Assembly (NCBI RefSeq): GCF_014202945.1
Contig: NZ_JACHHW010000016.1
Location: 1 to 37,262 of the forward strand
Direction of reading: 5' to 3'
From: Zhongshania antarctica
GTDB taxonomy: Bacteria > Pseudomonadota > Gammaproteobacteria > Pseudomonadales > Spongiibacteraceae
Length of the DNA: 37,262 bases
In this document: one piece after another, positions 1-8,834 of the stretch
Position numbering within the stretch: position 1 is the first letter of the stretch
Layout: each line of letters starts with the position of its first letter
Notes under the pieces: model-generated
The model's input: the letters and a program-made list of their open reading frames with translations, nothing else
Told to the model about the DNA's origin: nothing
The model's database searches: none
Program-made: the position numbers and the translations under genes

Positions 1-250
1 GTAAACATAGTGCTTATTTTTCTAGCCCTTTCCAAAGCAATAAATTTAAAATCGATCACACAGGTAAGCGAGATAATGCATATGAGGCGTCACCAGCAAT
101 ACATAACGCGCGTAAGATATCGAAGCGAAGATCAGTATAAAATTAATGAGTGTTGCTAGTTTTTTGGTGCTCTTCACCGCGCAAACCCCGTGTGCTTGAG
201 CGGCAAGTGTCAGGAGCTTCAGATATGCGTTTATTCAGGAGGTGGATTTA

Positions 251-592
251 ATGAAGGCCCTAAAGGTGCTTTTAATTGTCTCGACGGTTGCGATATACGC
301 AATTACTGTTCTAGCGTCACTAACTCAAGGGCTGAACTGGCCTGCCGTAGCTATGGCTGACTTGCTCGCGCTCGGGTGGCGAAGCCAGTTCGATATCGAC
401 TTCCTTATTCACCTGTTCTTGCTTGCTACTTGGGTTACTTGGCGAGAAGGGGCGGGCCCAAGAGCCTATTTTTTTGCGTTCCTCAGCATCGTTATGGGTG
501 GAATGTTCAGCTTCCCGTATATCCTGTTCGCTGCGTACAAAAGTGGAGGAGAACCGAAAGCACTACTTCTCGGTGTTCACGCGCGGCTGTAA
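251..592 (+). CDS. small three-helix membrane protein, DUF2834-like
   Basis: A 113-residue inner-membrane protein of unknown function. The open frame also allows a GTG at 242, but a perfect AGGAGGT (237-243) lies seven bases before the ATG at 251, so that ATG is taken as the start. Three hydrophobic segments are visible, near residues 4-24, 49-64 and 71-94. The pattern of a helix, a loop ending in a WRE motif, and a final glycine-rich helix with SFPYILF resembles small DUF2834-type membrane proteins, but this was judged by eye. It stands alone, with a hairpin about 90 bases after its stop, so it is probably transcribed as a single gene. Function is not inferred. Confidence 0.65.
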   Translation: MKALKVLLIVSTVAIYAITVLASLTQGLNWPAVAMADLLALGWRSQFDIDFLIHLFLLATWVTWREGAGPRAYFFAFLSIVMGGMFSFPYILFAAYKSGGEPKALLLGVHARL

Positions 593-678
593 GCCTAACA
601 TGGCACTAATGCCAGCCCCTCGGGGTGACCGTTGAAGCACAGGAAAGGCCCGCCGACGTTCATCTGATTTAGAATTGA

Positions 679-712
679 TGGCCGCTCGCTTATAAGCAGA
701 AGGCGACGGCCA
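679..712 (+). terminator. hairpin after the small membrane protein gene
   Basis: TGGCCG-C-TCGC pairs with GCGA-CGGCCA, giving a 10-bp stem with one bulged C and a 13-base loop. It is followed by a pyrimidine-rich run (CCTCATTTCTCTT). It sits between the plus-strand gene ending at 592 and the minus-strand regulator ending at 832, so it could end transcription from either side. The T-tract is imperfect. Confidence 0.4.
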
Positions 713-831
713 CCTCATTTCTCTTATCCGATCTCCCCGGATTTCTGGGGGCGATGGAAAAGCCCTGCAATGCTTTCAGGCTCGCTTTGCAACACGATTC
801 TCAAGTTTTGAAATCAGTTCCCCGTCTTTGG

Positions 832-1857
832 TTAACCCCTTGGTTTACTCTGTAGGTATTTTTTTGGCGTCATTTCAAACCAGCGTTTAAATGCTCTGTT
901 GAATGAACTTTGCTCATTGTAACCCAGTAAACCGGCTATTTGAGACATGGGTATAGCGTCGTGCGCAAGAAGTTTTTTAGCTTCTGTGATTCTGACTTCG
1001 TCGACAAGCGCTTCAAAGGTGTAGCCCTCGGATTGCAGTTTGCGATGAAGGGCGCGCTCATGAAGTTTCATGTTCTCTGCGATGACTGGACGTGAAAGCT
1101 GGCCCGTAGGTAGAAGTTTTTGAATTAAATGACGGGCTTGCTTGCTGGCCAATAAATTCGGCTTGCTTGTTGAGTTAGAATCGATTTCTATCATTGATAG
1201 GTAGTTGGATACTAATCCGTGTAATTGCGGGTTGTGGGAGCTTAATTCGATATCTAAGAAGTCGGTATCAAGTTCAATGGAATCATATTTTTGATTAAAT
1301 AGCGTAGGGCAGTTGAAAACCCTTTGGTACTGCCTGTCGAGAGCGATTTTCGAGTGACGAAAATGAACCGCCCGCGCCTTAAATTTTCCTTCAGTAAGTA
1401 GGTGAACAATATGTAGCGTGCAGGCTACGGCATGCTCGACAGCCTGCCGGCAGTCATTGCTGTTGACATCGACAAGATCTAAGCAGACGTAGCTTGGTAG
1501 ATTGTCGCCTTCCTTTAAGGTGAGAGAAATAGCAGGTGTAAAATGGTACAGAAATTTCCCCACACTTATTAACGCGGATCTTACATCGTGCGCAGAGAGT
1601 GCTAAAAAAGCAACCGGGCCGAGGATAGACTGATCTTGGCGCATAGCGAGTTGTAGTCCAATATCAGGGTGCTTAAGGCTTTTGGCGCTCAATTCAAGCA
1701 AATCTATAAAACTTTGATAGGGGAAAAAATAGGCTTCATCATCTAGTTGGCTGTAATCTATGCCTGCTTCGATGAATAAATTTTCTGGATTACCTTGCAG
1801 TTCTTCGATTAGAGCTACGAAATTGTTTAGGCAGCTGGCTCTTACTCGTGCAGTCAT
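832..1857 (-). CDS. AraC-family transcriptional regulator (Arabinose_bd plus HTH_18 type)
   Basis: A 341-residue DNA-binding regulator. The first ~200 residues look like the Arabinose_bd-type sensor found in OruR-like AraC regulators (GPVAFLALSAHDVRSAL). The last ~90 residues carry the double helix-turn-helix: LHRKLQSEGYTF marks the first part, and MSQIAGLLGYNEQSSFNRAFKRWF with the terminal PKKYL marks the second, a textbook AraC C-terminus. It is strikingly similar, along its whole length, to the regulator at 15060-16100, so the two are paralogues. It is the first gene left of the alcohol and aldehyde dehydrogenase genes and may sense the substrate or a product of the P450 pathway; this role is inferred from position only. 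The start ATG opens the conserved MTAR(I/V)R(A/S)SCL shared with the paralogue. Confidence 0.9.
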   Translation of the reverse strand: MTARVRASCLNNFVALIEELQGNPENLFIEAGIDYSQLDDEAYFFPYQSFIDLLELSAKSLKHPDIGLQLAMRQDQSILGPVAFLALSAHDVRSALISVGKFLYHFTPAISLTLKEGDNLPSYVCLDLVDVNSNDCRQAVEHAVACTLHIVHLLTEGKFKARAVHFRHSKIALDRQYQRVFNCPTLFNQKYDSIELDTDFLDIELSSHNPQLHGLVSNYLSMIEIDSNSTSKPNLLASKQARHLIQKLLPTGQLSRPVIAENMKLHERALHRKLQSEGYTFEALVDEVRITEAKKLLAHDAIPMSQIAGLLGYNEQSSFNRAFKRWFEMTPKKYLQSKPRG

Positions 1858-2136
1858 TGAGTCTCACAGTTATATTCGTATTGTTGTTGTGGGCCCGATT
1901 TTAGTCTACTGGGAGCATAGCAAGAATCTAGTGGATTTCCTACTCAGCTAGATTGCGTTAACTTAAGAGGGCGTGCCGACATTGCCTGCCAACAATATAA
2001 TGCCAAATAATTTTTATAACACTTTGATTTTGATAGATTTTTTTATTTCTTGATGTTGTTTGAATGTTGGTAGTGTCTTGCCTTTGGGTATGTCTATATT
2101 CACCCTTGTGGGTATTGTGAATTTAATTCTACGAAT
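1858..2136. other. gene-free stretch holding the promoter of the AraC regulator
   Basis: No convincing gene is seen. The part next to 1857 must contain the regulator's promoter, and the remainder is A+T-rich. A strong hairpin closes it at 2137-2160. Confidence 0.5.
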
Positions 2137-2160
2137 ACTCGCCCGAGATGGCGGGCGAGT
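2137..2160 (-). terminator. perfect 9-bp hairpin after the exported hypothetical gene
   Basis: ACTCGCCCG (2137-2145) pairs perfectly with CGGGCGAGT (2152-2160) across a six-base loop. It lies 13 bases past the stop codon of the minus-strand gene at 2173-2652. The bases that follow on the minus strand are A+T-rich but not a clean T-tract, so termination is likely, not certain. Confidence 0.55.
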
Positions 2161-2172
2161 GCCGCTGGTTGT

Positions 2173-2652
2173 CTACAATTGAGAGTTAATAAGGCCCTCG
2201 GCTGGCGTTTTTGGTACTGCTGAGGCCATATTCTCCCTATAGGCAGAACGTATAGTATTGCCGCCAGGTAATCCGGAGAGCACGTCGTTTATGATGAGAT
2301 TGCCTTGTAGTAAATCGCTCACAATAATTGCGTTTTCAGGGCCATCTAATACAGCGCTGGATACGAGGACAAATGGATTGTTCGGCAATATGTTGAATAG
2401 TGGCGAGGAGTTTAAACCGTTTTCTTCGGTAATAGACAGGATTGGGCCGATCGTATCACGCATTTGTTGATCGTTATTTGTTTCAAGTGAATTTTCGCCT
2501 ATTGCCAAACTACTTAGTCCAGCCGTGCCGCTTAGGCTCATAACTGAGTTAGTGATGATTTCGAGCGGGACGAGATTTTGTGCGCTCGCAAGTGTTGACG
2601 TTATTAGTGCAAGGGCAGCTAAAGTCGAGTACGGAAGGTGTTTTTTAAGCAT
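2173..2652 (-). CDS. exported hypothetical protein
   Basis: A 159-residue protein that I do not recognise. The frame extends further upstream, but the ATG at 2652 has a GGAG six bases before it (complement of 2659-2662). From there the product begins with a clear signal peptide (MLKKH, then a hydrophobic core LAALALITSTLA, then a likely cut after ASA). The mature part of ~135 residues is acidic to neutral, has no cysteine, and is rich in Asn, Leu, Ser and Ile, with GNTIRSAYRENMASAVPKT near the end. It lies on the same strand as the alcohol dehydrogenase gene, 86 bases after it, with an A+T palindrome in between, so it may have its own promoter. A periplasmic location is likely; no function is assigned. 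Confidence 0.6.
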   Translation of the reverse strand: MLKKHLPYSTLAALALITSTLASAQNLVPLEIITNSVMSLSGTAGLSSLAIGENSLETNNDQQMRDTIGPILSITEENGLNSSPLFNILPNNPFVLVSSAVLDGPENAIIVSDLLQGNLIINDVLSGLPGGNTIRSAYRENMASAVPKTPAEGLINSQL

Positions 2653-2711
2653 TATTTTCTCCAGTATTACAATTGAGGGTTTTTGATTGGCATCCATGCC
2701 CTTGGTGTCTG

Positions 2712-2731
2712 CTAAAATATTAATATTTTAG
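2712..2731. promoter_or_regulatory. perfect 20-bp A+T palindrome
   Basis: CTAAAATATTAATATTTTAG is its own reverse complement over all 20 bases. It lies seven bases past the stop of the alcohol dehydrogenase gene and 60 bases before the start of the exported hypothetical gene. It could be an operator of the hypothetical gene or a weak A+T hairpin terminator for the dehydrogenase operon. Confidence 0.4.
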
Positions 2732-2737
2732 ACCCAT

Positions 2738-3928
2738 TTAACAAACGGATTGAATTATTTTCACCATCGCGACGGGGGATATACTATAAAACATAGCTGC
2801 TGGGTCAGATGCAATGGCTATACAAATTGCGTCTTGCTTTTCTTCGCTGACGTCCCAACGTTTGAAGTTGGTAGTACAGCCAATGCGTTGTTGGAAGTCC
2901 TTTAGAAATTTAATGCAGTTCCTTACCAGCTCTTGATCGCTGCCGTTTTGAGGTAAATTCAGTGCTTTGGCAAGCCGCTGTCCTTTACCCGCGTAAAATT
3001 CAGGGCATGCTTCCATCACTATAGGAAGCAGTGCTGCATTGGCGTCGCCGTGGGGAATGTGGAACATCCCGCCAAAAGCGTGAGCGCAGTTATGTATTGG
3101 TATTGCGTTCAGGCTGCCACCAAAGGCATCGATTGCTAAGCTGCTCGCTTGTAACATATTCGAGCGTGCAACGACGTCTTTGCCGTTATCGATTACCTTT
3201 GGAAGGTTTTCAACAATCATCTGCGCAGCATGAAATGCGTGGGCGTCGGTCATTGCGTTTGCGGTTGGGGACGCGACTGCTTCTATAGCGTGGGTTAGCG
3301 CATCCATACCAGTGGCCGCAGTGAGAAAGTCAGGGAGTCCTAAGCATAAATTACCATCTAAAACAGCCATGTCTGGTTCAAGAAAGGGCGCTACTAAGTT
3401 AGTTTTAATGCCTAATGCTTCATTGTAAAAGACGGCTACCGGCGAAACCTCCGCCCCTGTACCTGCTGTTGTGGGTACACCTATATGAGGGATGCCTGAG
3501 TGCTGGCTACTTGGCCAAGCGTCGATTTTTATTCCACTCTGTAGTAAATCTGCTATATCAGTTGCCCCGTGCTGAAGAGAGTATTTGACACCCTTTGATG
3601 CGTCAAGAACACTGCCGCCACCAACTGCAAGTATCGAATCAGCAGCTACAGATCGAGCATAGGCGGTAGCGGCGTTTACGGATTGACACGCTGCGTCTTG
3701 GCTTATTCCTGTGTAGACGCCTACAAGCATTGCTTTATTGCTAGAGCAACTGGCAAATACCGCTTTTATTTGATCTACGATGCCGGCTTGCTCAAGGCCA
3801 ATATCGCTGAATAACACAACTCGTTTGGCGCCCATGCCTTCGAATAGTGCTGGTATGCGAATCACGGAGCCGGCGGCACAATGGATTGTGCTGCGCATAT
3901 TGTATTGATAATAATGTGAGCTAGACAT
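2738..3928 (-). CDS. iron-containing alcohol dehydrogenase
   Basis: A 396-residue NAD(P)-dependent alcohol dehydrogenase of the group III (Fe-ADH) family, expected to oxidise a primary alcohol to the aldehyde in the cytoplasm. The nucleotide-binding GGGS is at residues 103-106, followed by the family signature VPTTAGTGAEVSP (151-163). Metal ligands are all visible: Asp209 and His213 in GMDALTHAIE, His279 in IHNCAHAFGG and His293 in PHGDAN. Length is normal for the family. It follows the aldehyde dehydrogenase gene with a 48-base gap on the same strand, forming an alcohol-to-acid pair that diverges from the ferredoxin and P450 genes. It is the probable second step after P450 hydroxylation; the actual alcohol is not known. 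Confidence 0.93.
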   Translation of the reverse strand: MSSSHYYQYNMRSTIHCAAGSVIRIPALFEGMGAKRVVLFSDIGLEQAGIVDQIKAVFASCSSNKAMLVGVYTGISQDAACQSVNAATAYARSVAADSILAVGGGSVLDASKGVKYSLQHGATDIADLLQSGIKIDAWPSSQHSGIPHIGVPTTAGTGAEVSPVAVFYNEALGIKTNLVAPFLEPDMAVLDGNLCLGLPDFLTAATGMDALTHAIEAVASPTANAMTDAHAFHAAQMIVENLPKVIDNGKDVVARSNMLQASSLAIDAFGGSLNAIPIHNCAHAFGGMFHIPHGDANAALLPIVMEACPEFYAGKGQRLAKALNLPQNGSDQELVRNCIKFLKDFQQRIGCTTNFKRWDVSEEKQDAICIAIASDPAAMFYSISPVAMVKIIQSVC

Positions 3929-3976
3929 GCTGATATCCTATTAATAATTGGCGTTAAGTTAGCTGGGTCGCTGGAC

Positions 3977-5497
3977 TCAAAAAGTATGGACCAGGTGATA
4001 AGTTGATTTCTTACTTGGGTCGCGCTCAAAAGCCGTCGAAATCGACTTCAATTCGGTATATGAGTTCAGGCTGTTATGACTCATTTCCCGACCATAGCCA
4101 CTCTGCTTCATTCCGCCAAAAGGTGCGTCGGTACGCATCATGTGCCAATCATTAATCCAAACCGAGCCGGCCTCGAGTTGGCGAGCAACCGCTTGAGCGC
4201 CAATGACGTCCTCGGTCCAGATACCTGCAGATAGTCCGTATATTGAATCGTTTGCAATGCCTATGGCTTCGTCTAGCTCGGTAAATTTAATAATAGATAC
4301 AACTGGGCCGAAGATTTCTTCACAAGCGTGTTTCATGTCATTCTGGCAATTGCTGACAATGGTTGGCTCAAGGAAATAACCATTTTCGAAGCCGGTAACA
4401 ATTTTCCGTTTTCCTCCGGTAACGATGTGGGCACCTTGTTCTTGAGCTGATTTAAGATAGGCCTCGATCCGATTAAACTGCTGCTCGGAAATAATAGGAC
4501 CCATGCCGGTTGCGAGATCGAGCGGATTGCCGACAACTATTTTCTCGGCTAAGATCTTCATCTTGGCGATGAGTTCATCGTGAATGTCGACATGGACAAT
4601 TAATCGACTACTTGATTCACAAGCCTGTCCAGAGTTCATCATAATGCCGAAGAGGGCGCCGTGTGCGACTAAGTCGATATTAGCGTCAGGCATTACGATT
4701 GCTGCGCCTTTACCTCCTAGCTCAAGAGTCACTCGCTTCAATGTGGCGGCCGCGGCAATCTGGATATTTCGGCCTGTTTGTGTGGATCCGGTGAAAGAGA
4801 TTTTGTTAACTTTCGGGTGTTTAACTAGCGCATCACCCACGTTCACACCGGTACCGCTTACTAGGTTCAGCACGCCAGCGGGTAGGAAGGTGTTTAGTAG
4901 CTCGATCAGGCGAAATGTTGATGTCGGTGTTAATTCGGATGCTTTAACTACAATTGTGTTTCCCGCCGCTAAAGCTGGTGCGATTTTCCACGAGAGTAAA
5001 AGGAGCGGAAAATTCCAGGCAGTAATAATGCCGCACACGCCAACCGGCTCCTTTACCACCATAGTATGAACTTGTTCTGGCAATATTTTCGGGGGCAGGT
5101 TCTCGATAAATGGATAGGTTTTGATCGATTCGGCAAGAGTAAAGAACAAATCTGCAATGGCCAGAATATCTAAGCCCATTACTCGCTTGATTGTTCCGCC
5201 GGATGCTTGAACTTCCAGAATAGCTAGCTCTTGGGCATTAGCTAATACGGTGTTGCCTATCTGATATAGCAATTTAGAGCGTGACGAAACGCTAATATTT
5301 TGCCAGTCAGCATTTTTCAAAGCAAGACGAGCGGCATTTACTGCGAGATCGACATCAGTTGCATCGCCATCGGCGGTTTTCGCTATAAGATTGCCGGTAG
5401 CCGGGCAGTGTACATCGATATAACGTCCCGAGTTAGGCTCTACGCTATTTCCGTTAATAATATGATGATAATGCGGTAATTCATTGGCGTCGTTCAT
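3977..5497 (-). CDS. NAD(P)-dependent aldehyde dehydrogenase
   Basis: A 506-residue aldehyde dehydrogenase. The cofactor-site WNFP (residues 161-164), FTGSTQTG (235-242), the catalytic glutamate in LELGGK (Glu259) and the catalytic cysteine in SGQACESS (Cys293) are all present, as is the late EEIFGPV motif. Length and motif spacing are normal, so it should be active. It would oxidise the aldehyde made by the neighbouring alcohol dehydrogenase to a carboxylic acid, which can enter beta-oxidation through a CoA ester. It is the first gene of the minus-strand pair and shares a ~290-base divergent control region with the TonB-dependent receptor. Substrate specificity cannot be read from the sequence. 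Confidence 0.95.
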   Translation of the reverse strand: MNDANELPHYHHIINGNSVEPNSGRYIDVHCPATGNLIAKTADGDATDVDLAVNAARLALKNADWQNISVSSRSKLLYQIGNTVLANAQELAILEVQASGGTIKRVMGLDILAIADLFFTLAESIKTYPFIENLPPKILPEQVHTMVVKEPVGVCGIITAWNFPLLLLSWKIAPALAAGNTIVVKASELTPTSTFRLIELLNTFLPAGVLNLVSGTGVNVGDALVKHPKVNKISFTGSTQTGRNIQIAAAATLKRVTLELGGKGAAIVMPDANIDLVAHGALFGIMMNSGQACESSSRLIVHVDIHDELIAKMKILAEKIVVGNPLDLATGMGPIISEQQFNRIEAYLKSAQEQGAHIVTGGKRKIVTGFENGYFLEPTIVSNCQNDMKHACEEIFGPVVSIIKFTELDEAIGIANDSIYGLSAGIWTEDVIGAQAVARQLEAGSVWINDWHMMRTDAPFGGMKQSGYGREMSHNSLNSYTELKSISTAFERDPSKKSTYHLVHTF

Positions 5498-5648
5498 TTA
5501 ATGTCCTTGATATTGGGCTGTTTGGATTTAAATGGCTGTTAATTTCTGCGATATAAAAGATAGCTAAATGTGTGAAATACGGATTTACATTATTTATTAG
5601 TTTGTTTTAACCGATTATTGATGTTTAGCTTCGCGTGGTATTGGCTTT

Positions 5649-5713
5649 TTAGGACTTATTTTTATCATTTGCGCACGCTGGTGTGCTGTCCTAATTTGCC
5701 AAAAAGTTGTCCG
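5649..5713. promoter_or_regulatory. candidate AraC-family operator in the divergent promoter
   Basis: TGTCC occurs at 5687-5691 and again at 5708-5712, exactly 21 bp apart (two helical turns), each followed ~10 bases later by an A-run. In addition, TTAGGAC at 5649-5655 is the exact inverted copy of GTCCTAA at 5688-5694. The site lies between the divergent aldehyde dehydrogenase and TonB-receptor genes. Two direct half-sites 21 bp apart are the classic layout for AraC/XylS-type regulators, several of which are encoded nearby. Confidence 0.45.
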
Positions 5714-5789
5714 CATCGGAAAAGACGTGGAATTGTTTTTGGTAGATTATATGCGCTTAATTGTTAGTGTTGGAAGGGATAATAATTAC

Positions 5790-8309
5790 ATGCGTGTATC
5801 TCATAGTTATTTAAAAAAGATCACATTAGGTGCATCTTTAGCTAGTTTTAGTTTTATACCAATGGCTTCTTTGGCTGCGCCAATGCTCGAGGAAGTGATT
5901 GTCACGGGGCAGAAGCGCGCGGAGAGCACCCAGGATACTCCTGTTGCGATTACCGGCATGACTTCTGACTCCCTAGAAAAATTTGGTTTTGCGAGTGCAA
6001 ATGATATATCTGCACAAGTGCCTAATATGCAGGTTAGTGGCCCCTTTGGTGAAGTGCAGCCAATATTCGCTATTCGCGGTGTCAGCATGTCTGATTACAG
6101 CTCCAACCAAGCGAGCCCGATTGGTGTTTATTCTGACGAGTCATATATGGGTGCAGTATACACCCATGGTATGAACTTTTTTGACGTTGAACGTCTTGAG
6201 GTTTTGCGGGGCCCCCAGGGAACTCTGTACGGAAAAAACACCACTGGCGGCGCAATCAATATTATTACTAAAACCCCGATGATTGATGATGGGGTGCGTG
6301 TTAATGCCAAGCTTGGCGCGGGCAATTACGATTCGCGTGTCGGTGATTTGGGTGTTGAAGGGACGCTAATAGACGAGACCTTGGCTGCTCGCCTTGCATA
6401 TTCGTTCTCTCGGAATAGTGGTTATGTCGAAAATCGCTCGGGTGGTCCAAATTTATCCTCGATTGATTTTCAGGCCCTGCGTTTAACGCTAAATTGGCAG
6501 ATATCTGAGAATTTAAATAACGTTCTTAAATTAACTCATGGGCAAAATGATTCATTGGCCAATGCGTCAAGGAATGAGCCTCGCGGTAATCTTAATGGCG
6601 GCAATGGTTTGCTAGGGGCAGGCGGCGCGGCTACTGGCTCTGCGGGTCAAGCTGATGACAGCAGTGGTTACATCGATAACACGGGTTATTCGGCGTCTTC
6701 GCAAAACCTTGGGCATCATGAAGTTGAAGATAACTTTACGGGTCCGTTAATAGTTAATTCGGATATGTTGGTAAACAAGCTCGAGTTTATCGGCGATTAC
6801 CACACCTTCACCAGTATCTCGTCAATTAGCATTTCCGACTACGCGCAGCAGCAGAATACTGACGGATCACCGGAGGGTTTGCTTGAAATACATTGGGCTG
6901 TTGATACTACGGCATTTAGCCAAGACTTGCGTATTTCCAGTAATTACGACGGCATGTTTAATTTCATTGGTGGCGTTTATTATGCTGAAGAAGAAATGGA
7001 CATGCATAATGAATATCGAATTTATGAGACTGCTCCGGATGTTCGGGTCGCGGTTACGTATCCAGGTGCCACTGGCTTTTACCCGTATCTACTAGATTTT
7101 GGTCAGATTGATCAGAAAATGGTTACTGATAAGACCAGTTATGCAGCGTACACGCAGCTTCGTTTTGACGTAACCGCAGACTTTGGAATCGACTTTGGTA
7201 TTCGCTATACCGTCGACGAAATTGACCTTGCCTACCTTAATATATCTAGAGAAGGTTACGATGGTAGCCCGCGCGGTACATATGTTCCTGGTAATACTAG
7301 TCGATATGACGAGCCCTTTGTACCGCTGAACCTTGGTGGCGATGCCGGTATTGCTGAAATCGATGTGTTTCTAGAAAATTTACTTAGTGGAGAAACAACG
7401 GTCGAGGATTTAGTTGCAACGGGTGAGGTTGGTTATACCCACGGACCGTATACCACAGACTCCTCGACGCCAATGTCGGCAAAGGAACAAGAATTTACCG
7501 GTAAGCTTGGTTTAGATTATCGTTTCAATGACGACTTCATGATGTACGCAAGTTATAGCAAGGGTTTTCGCTCCGGTAACTTTAATGGCGGTGTTTATTA
7601 TCGTGAACGTGATTTCGAAGATGCCTATGCGAGACCTGAGTATATAGATGCCTACGAAGTTGGTTTTAAATCAGATTTTTATGATCAGCGTGCCAGAGTG
7701 AATGCCGCGGCCTTTCTATACGATTACAAAGATCAGCAATTTATTAACGTAGTTGGCGTATCTAACTTCTTGGAAAACGCTGGTGGCTCAACTATCGCGG
7801 GCTTAGAAGCCGAAATCATGTTCGCCGCAACAGAAAAGTTAATGTTGATGATGGGCTTAGGCTATCTTGATACCGAGTATACCGAGCTGACTTTGTCGGA
7901 CACGCAAACGCTAAATAATCCAGATGATGAGGTCGACCTCGCCGGCAATGAGCTAATATCGGCGCCTAAAGTCAGCGGAAACATCTCAATCGATTACGAA
8001 CTTTACAGTGGCGATAGTGGTTATGTCAGCTGGAACGTAAACGCAAACTATCAAGCTAAGCAGTGGTACAGCGCTTATAACGATAAAGGTGGATATGAGC
8101 ATATTAAGCAAGACGCATACGCTCTAGTTAATACTCGATTGACCTGGCGCGGTATTAGTGAAAATTACTCGGTTTCCATCTGGGCCAAAAACCTAGCAGA
8201 GGAAGAGTATGACGGTTATGCCATCAATTTACAGGCTGGGTTTGGATTCGATTATTTCCAGGCGGGACCGCCACGGACCTTTGGTGTAGACGCGACGTAT
8301 AAATTTTAA
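5790..8309 (+). CDS. TonB-dependent outer-membrane receptor
   Basis: An outer-membrane, energy-coupled transporter of ~839 residues. The frame opens at 5727, but the ATG at 5790 starts a proper signal peptide (MRVSHSYLKK, hydrophobic core, ASLAA), preceded by a GGAAGGGA stretch, so it is preferred. The mature protein begins with a TonB-box-like EEVIVTGQK and a plug domain (TPVAITGM, FAIRGVS, VLRGPQGTLYGKNTTGGAINIITKTP). The rest is a long beta-barrel ending in aromatic FGVDATYKF, with the terminal Phe typical of porin-like barrels. It heads the plus-strand genes for ferredoxin and P450, so it may import the P450 substrate or a related hydrophobic compound. Iron-complex uptake is the alternative. 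Similar receptors are common beside terpenoid, steroid and hydrocarbon catabolic genes. Confidence 0.95.
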   Translation: MRVSHSYLKKITLGASLASFSFIPMASLAAPMLEEVIVTGQKRAESTQDTPVAITGMTSDSLEKFGFASANDISAQVPNMQVSGPFGEVQPIFAIRGVSMSDYSSNQASPIGVYSDESYMGAVYTHGMNFFDVERLEVLRGPQGTLYGKNTTGGAINIITKTPMIDDGVRVNAKLGAGNYDSRVGDLGVEGTLIDETLAARLAYSFSRNSGYVENRSGGPNLSSIDFQALRLTLNWQISENLNNVLKLTHGQNDSLANASRNEPRGNLNGGNGLLGAGGAATGSAGQADDSSGYIDNTGYSASSQNLGHHEVEDNFTGPLIVNSDMLVNKLEFIGDYHTFTSISSISISDYAQQQNTDGSPEGLLEIHWAVDTTAFSQDLRISSNYDGMFNFIGGVYYAEEEMDMHNEYRIYETAPDVRVAVTYPGATGFYPYLLDFGQIDQKMVTDKTSYAAYTQLRFDVTADFGIDFGIRYTVDEIDLAYLNISREGYDGSPRGTYVPGNTSRYDEPFVPLNLGGDAGIAEIDVFLENLLSGETTVEDLVATGEVGYTHGPYTTDSSTPMSAKEQEFTGKLGLDYRFNDDFMMYASYSKGFRSGNFNGGVYYRERDFEDAYARPEYIDAYEVGFKSDFYDQRARVNAAAFLYDYKDQQFINVVGVSNFLENAGGSTIAGLEAEIMFAATEKLMLMMGLGYLDTEYTELTLSDTQTLNNPDDEVDLAGNELISAPKVSGNISIDYELYSGDSGYVSWNVNANYQAKQWYSAYNDKGGYEHIKQDAYALVNTRLTWRGISENYSVSIWAKNLAEEEYDGYAINLQAGFGFDYFQAGPPRTFGVDATYKF

Positions 8310-8460
8310 GCGACGATTTAGTTCTAATAAATTATGGTTAGCGTCACATTATTTAATGAAATTTAGTTCTTGAAATTGGATTTGGAGATTTAGTATCTGT
8401 ATATGCCATTGTGCGTACAGATAGTGAATCGACCATCCAGTTTTTTGAAGGGAGAGCGTT

Positions 8461-8781
8461 ATGGGAAGCATTACTTTTATTGAACACAATGGCACGCAAC
8501 ACGCTGTCGATTTAGAGCCGGGAAAATCCCTGATGCAAATTGCCTTGGACAATGGAATCCCCGGTATTGACGCAGACTGCGGTGGTGTGTGCGCCTGTGG
8601 TACCTGCCATGTAATTGTTGAAGGCGCTTGTGCAAAAATCATAGGTGGCGCCACTGACGATGAATTGCAAATGCTAGATCTGACTCCGGAGCGCACAGAT
8701 ACCTCGCGTCTCGCTTGCCAGATCATTGCCTCAGATGCGATGGATGGCATGGTCGCACGTTTACCAGAGTTTCAGATGTAA
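8461..8781 (+). CDS. [2Fe-2S] ferredoxin, adrenodoxin/putidaredoxin type
   Basis: A 106-residue soluble electron carrier. The four cluster ligands are in order: CGGVCACGTC supplies the C-x5-C-x2-C part (with one extra Cys at the fourth position), and the last ligand is in SRLACQI. The acidic DDELQMLD loop is the region that binds P450 and reductase in this family. A GGGAG lies before the ATG at 8461. It is 53 bases upstream of the P450 gene and is the expected direct electron donor to it. Its own reductase is not adjacent; the closest candidate is at 19638-20858. Length and motifs are normal for the class. Confidence 0.95.
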   Translation: MGSITFIEHNGTQHAVDLEPGKSLMQIALDNGIPGIDADCGGVCACGTCHVIVEGACAKIIGGATDDELQMLDLTPERTDTSRLACQIIASDAMDGMVARLPEFQM

Positions 8782-8834
8782 CTAACACTGGCCGAAAAAT
8801 ACTGAACGAATAATTTTAAAAGGTTGGAAGGTCT

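Noticed and set aside
4584..5069. 161-residue plus-strand frame
   Set aside because: It is entirely antisense to the aldehyde dehydrogenase, whose motifs are unambiguous.
8349..8750. 133-residue minus-strand frame
   Set aside because: It is antisense to the ferredoxin gene, whose cluster ligands are complete, and has no recognisable motif.
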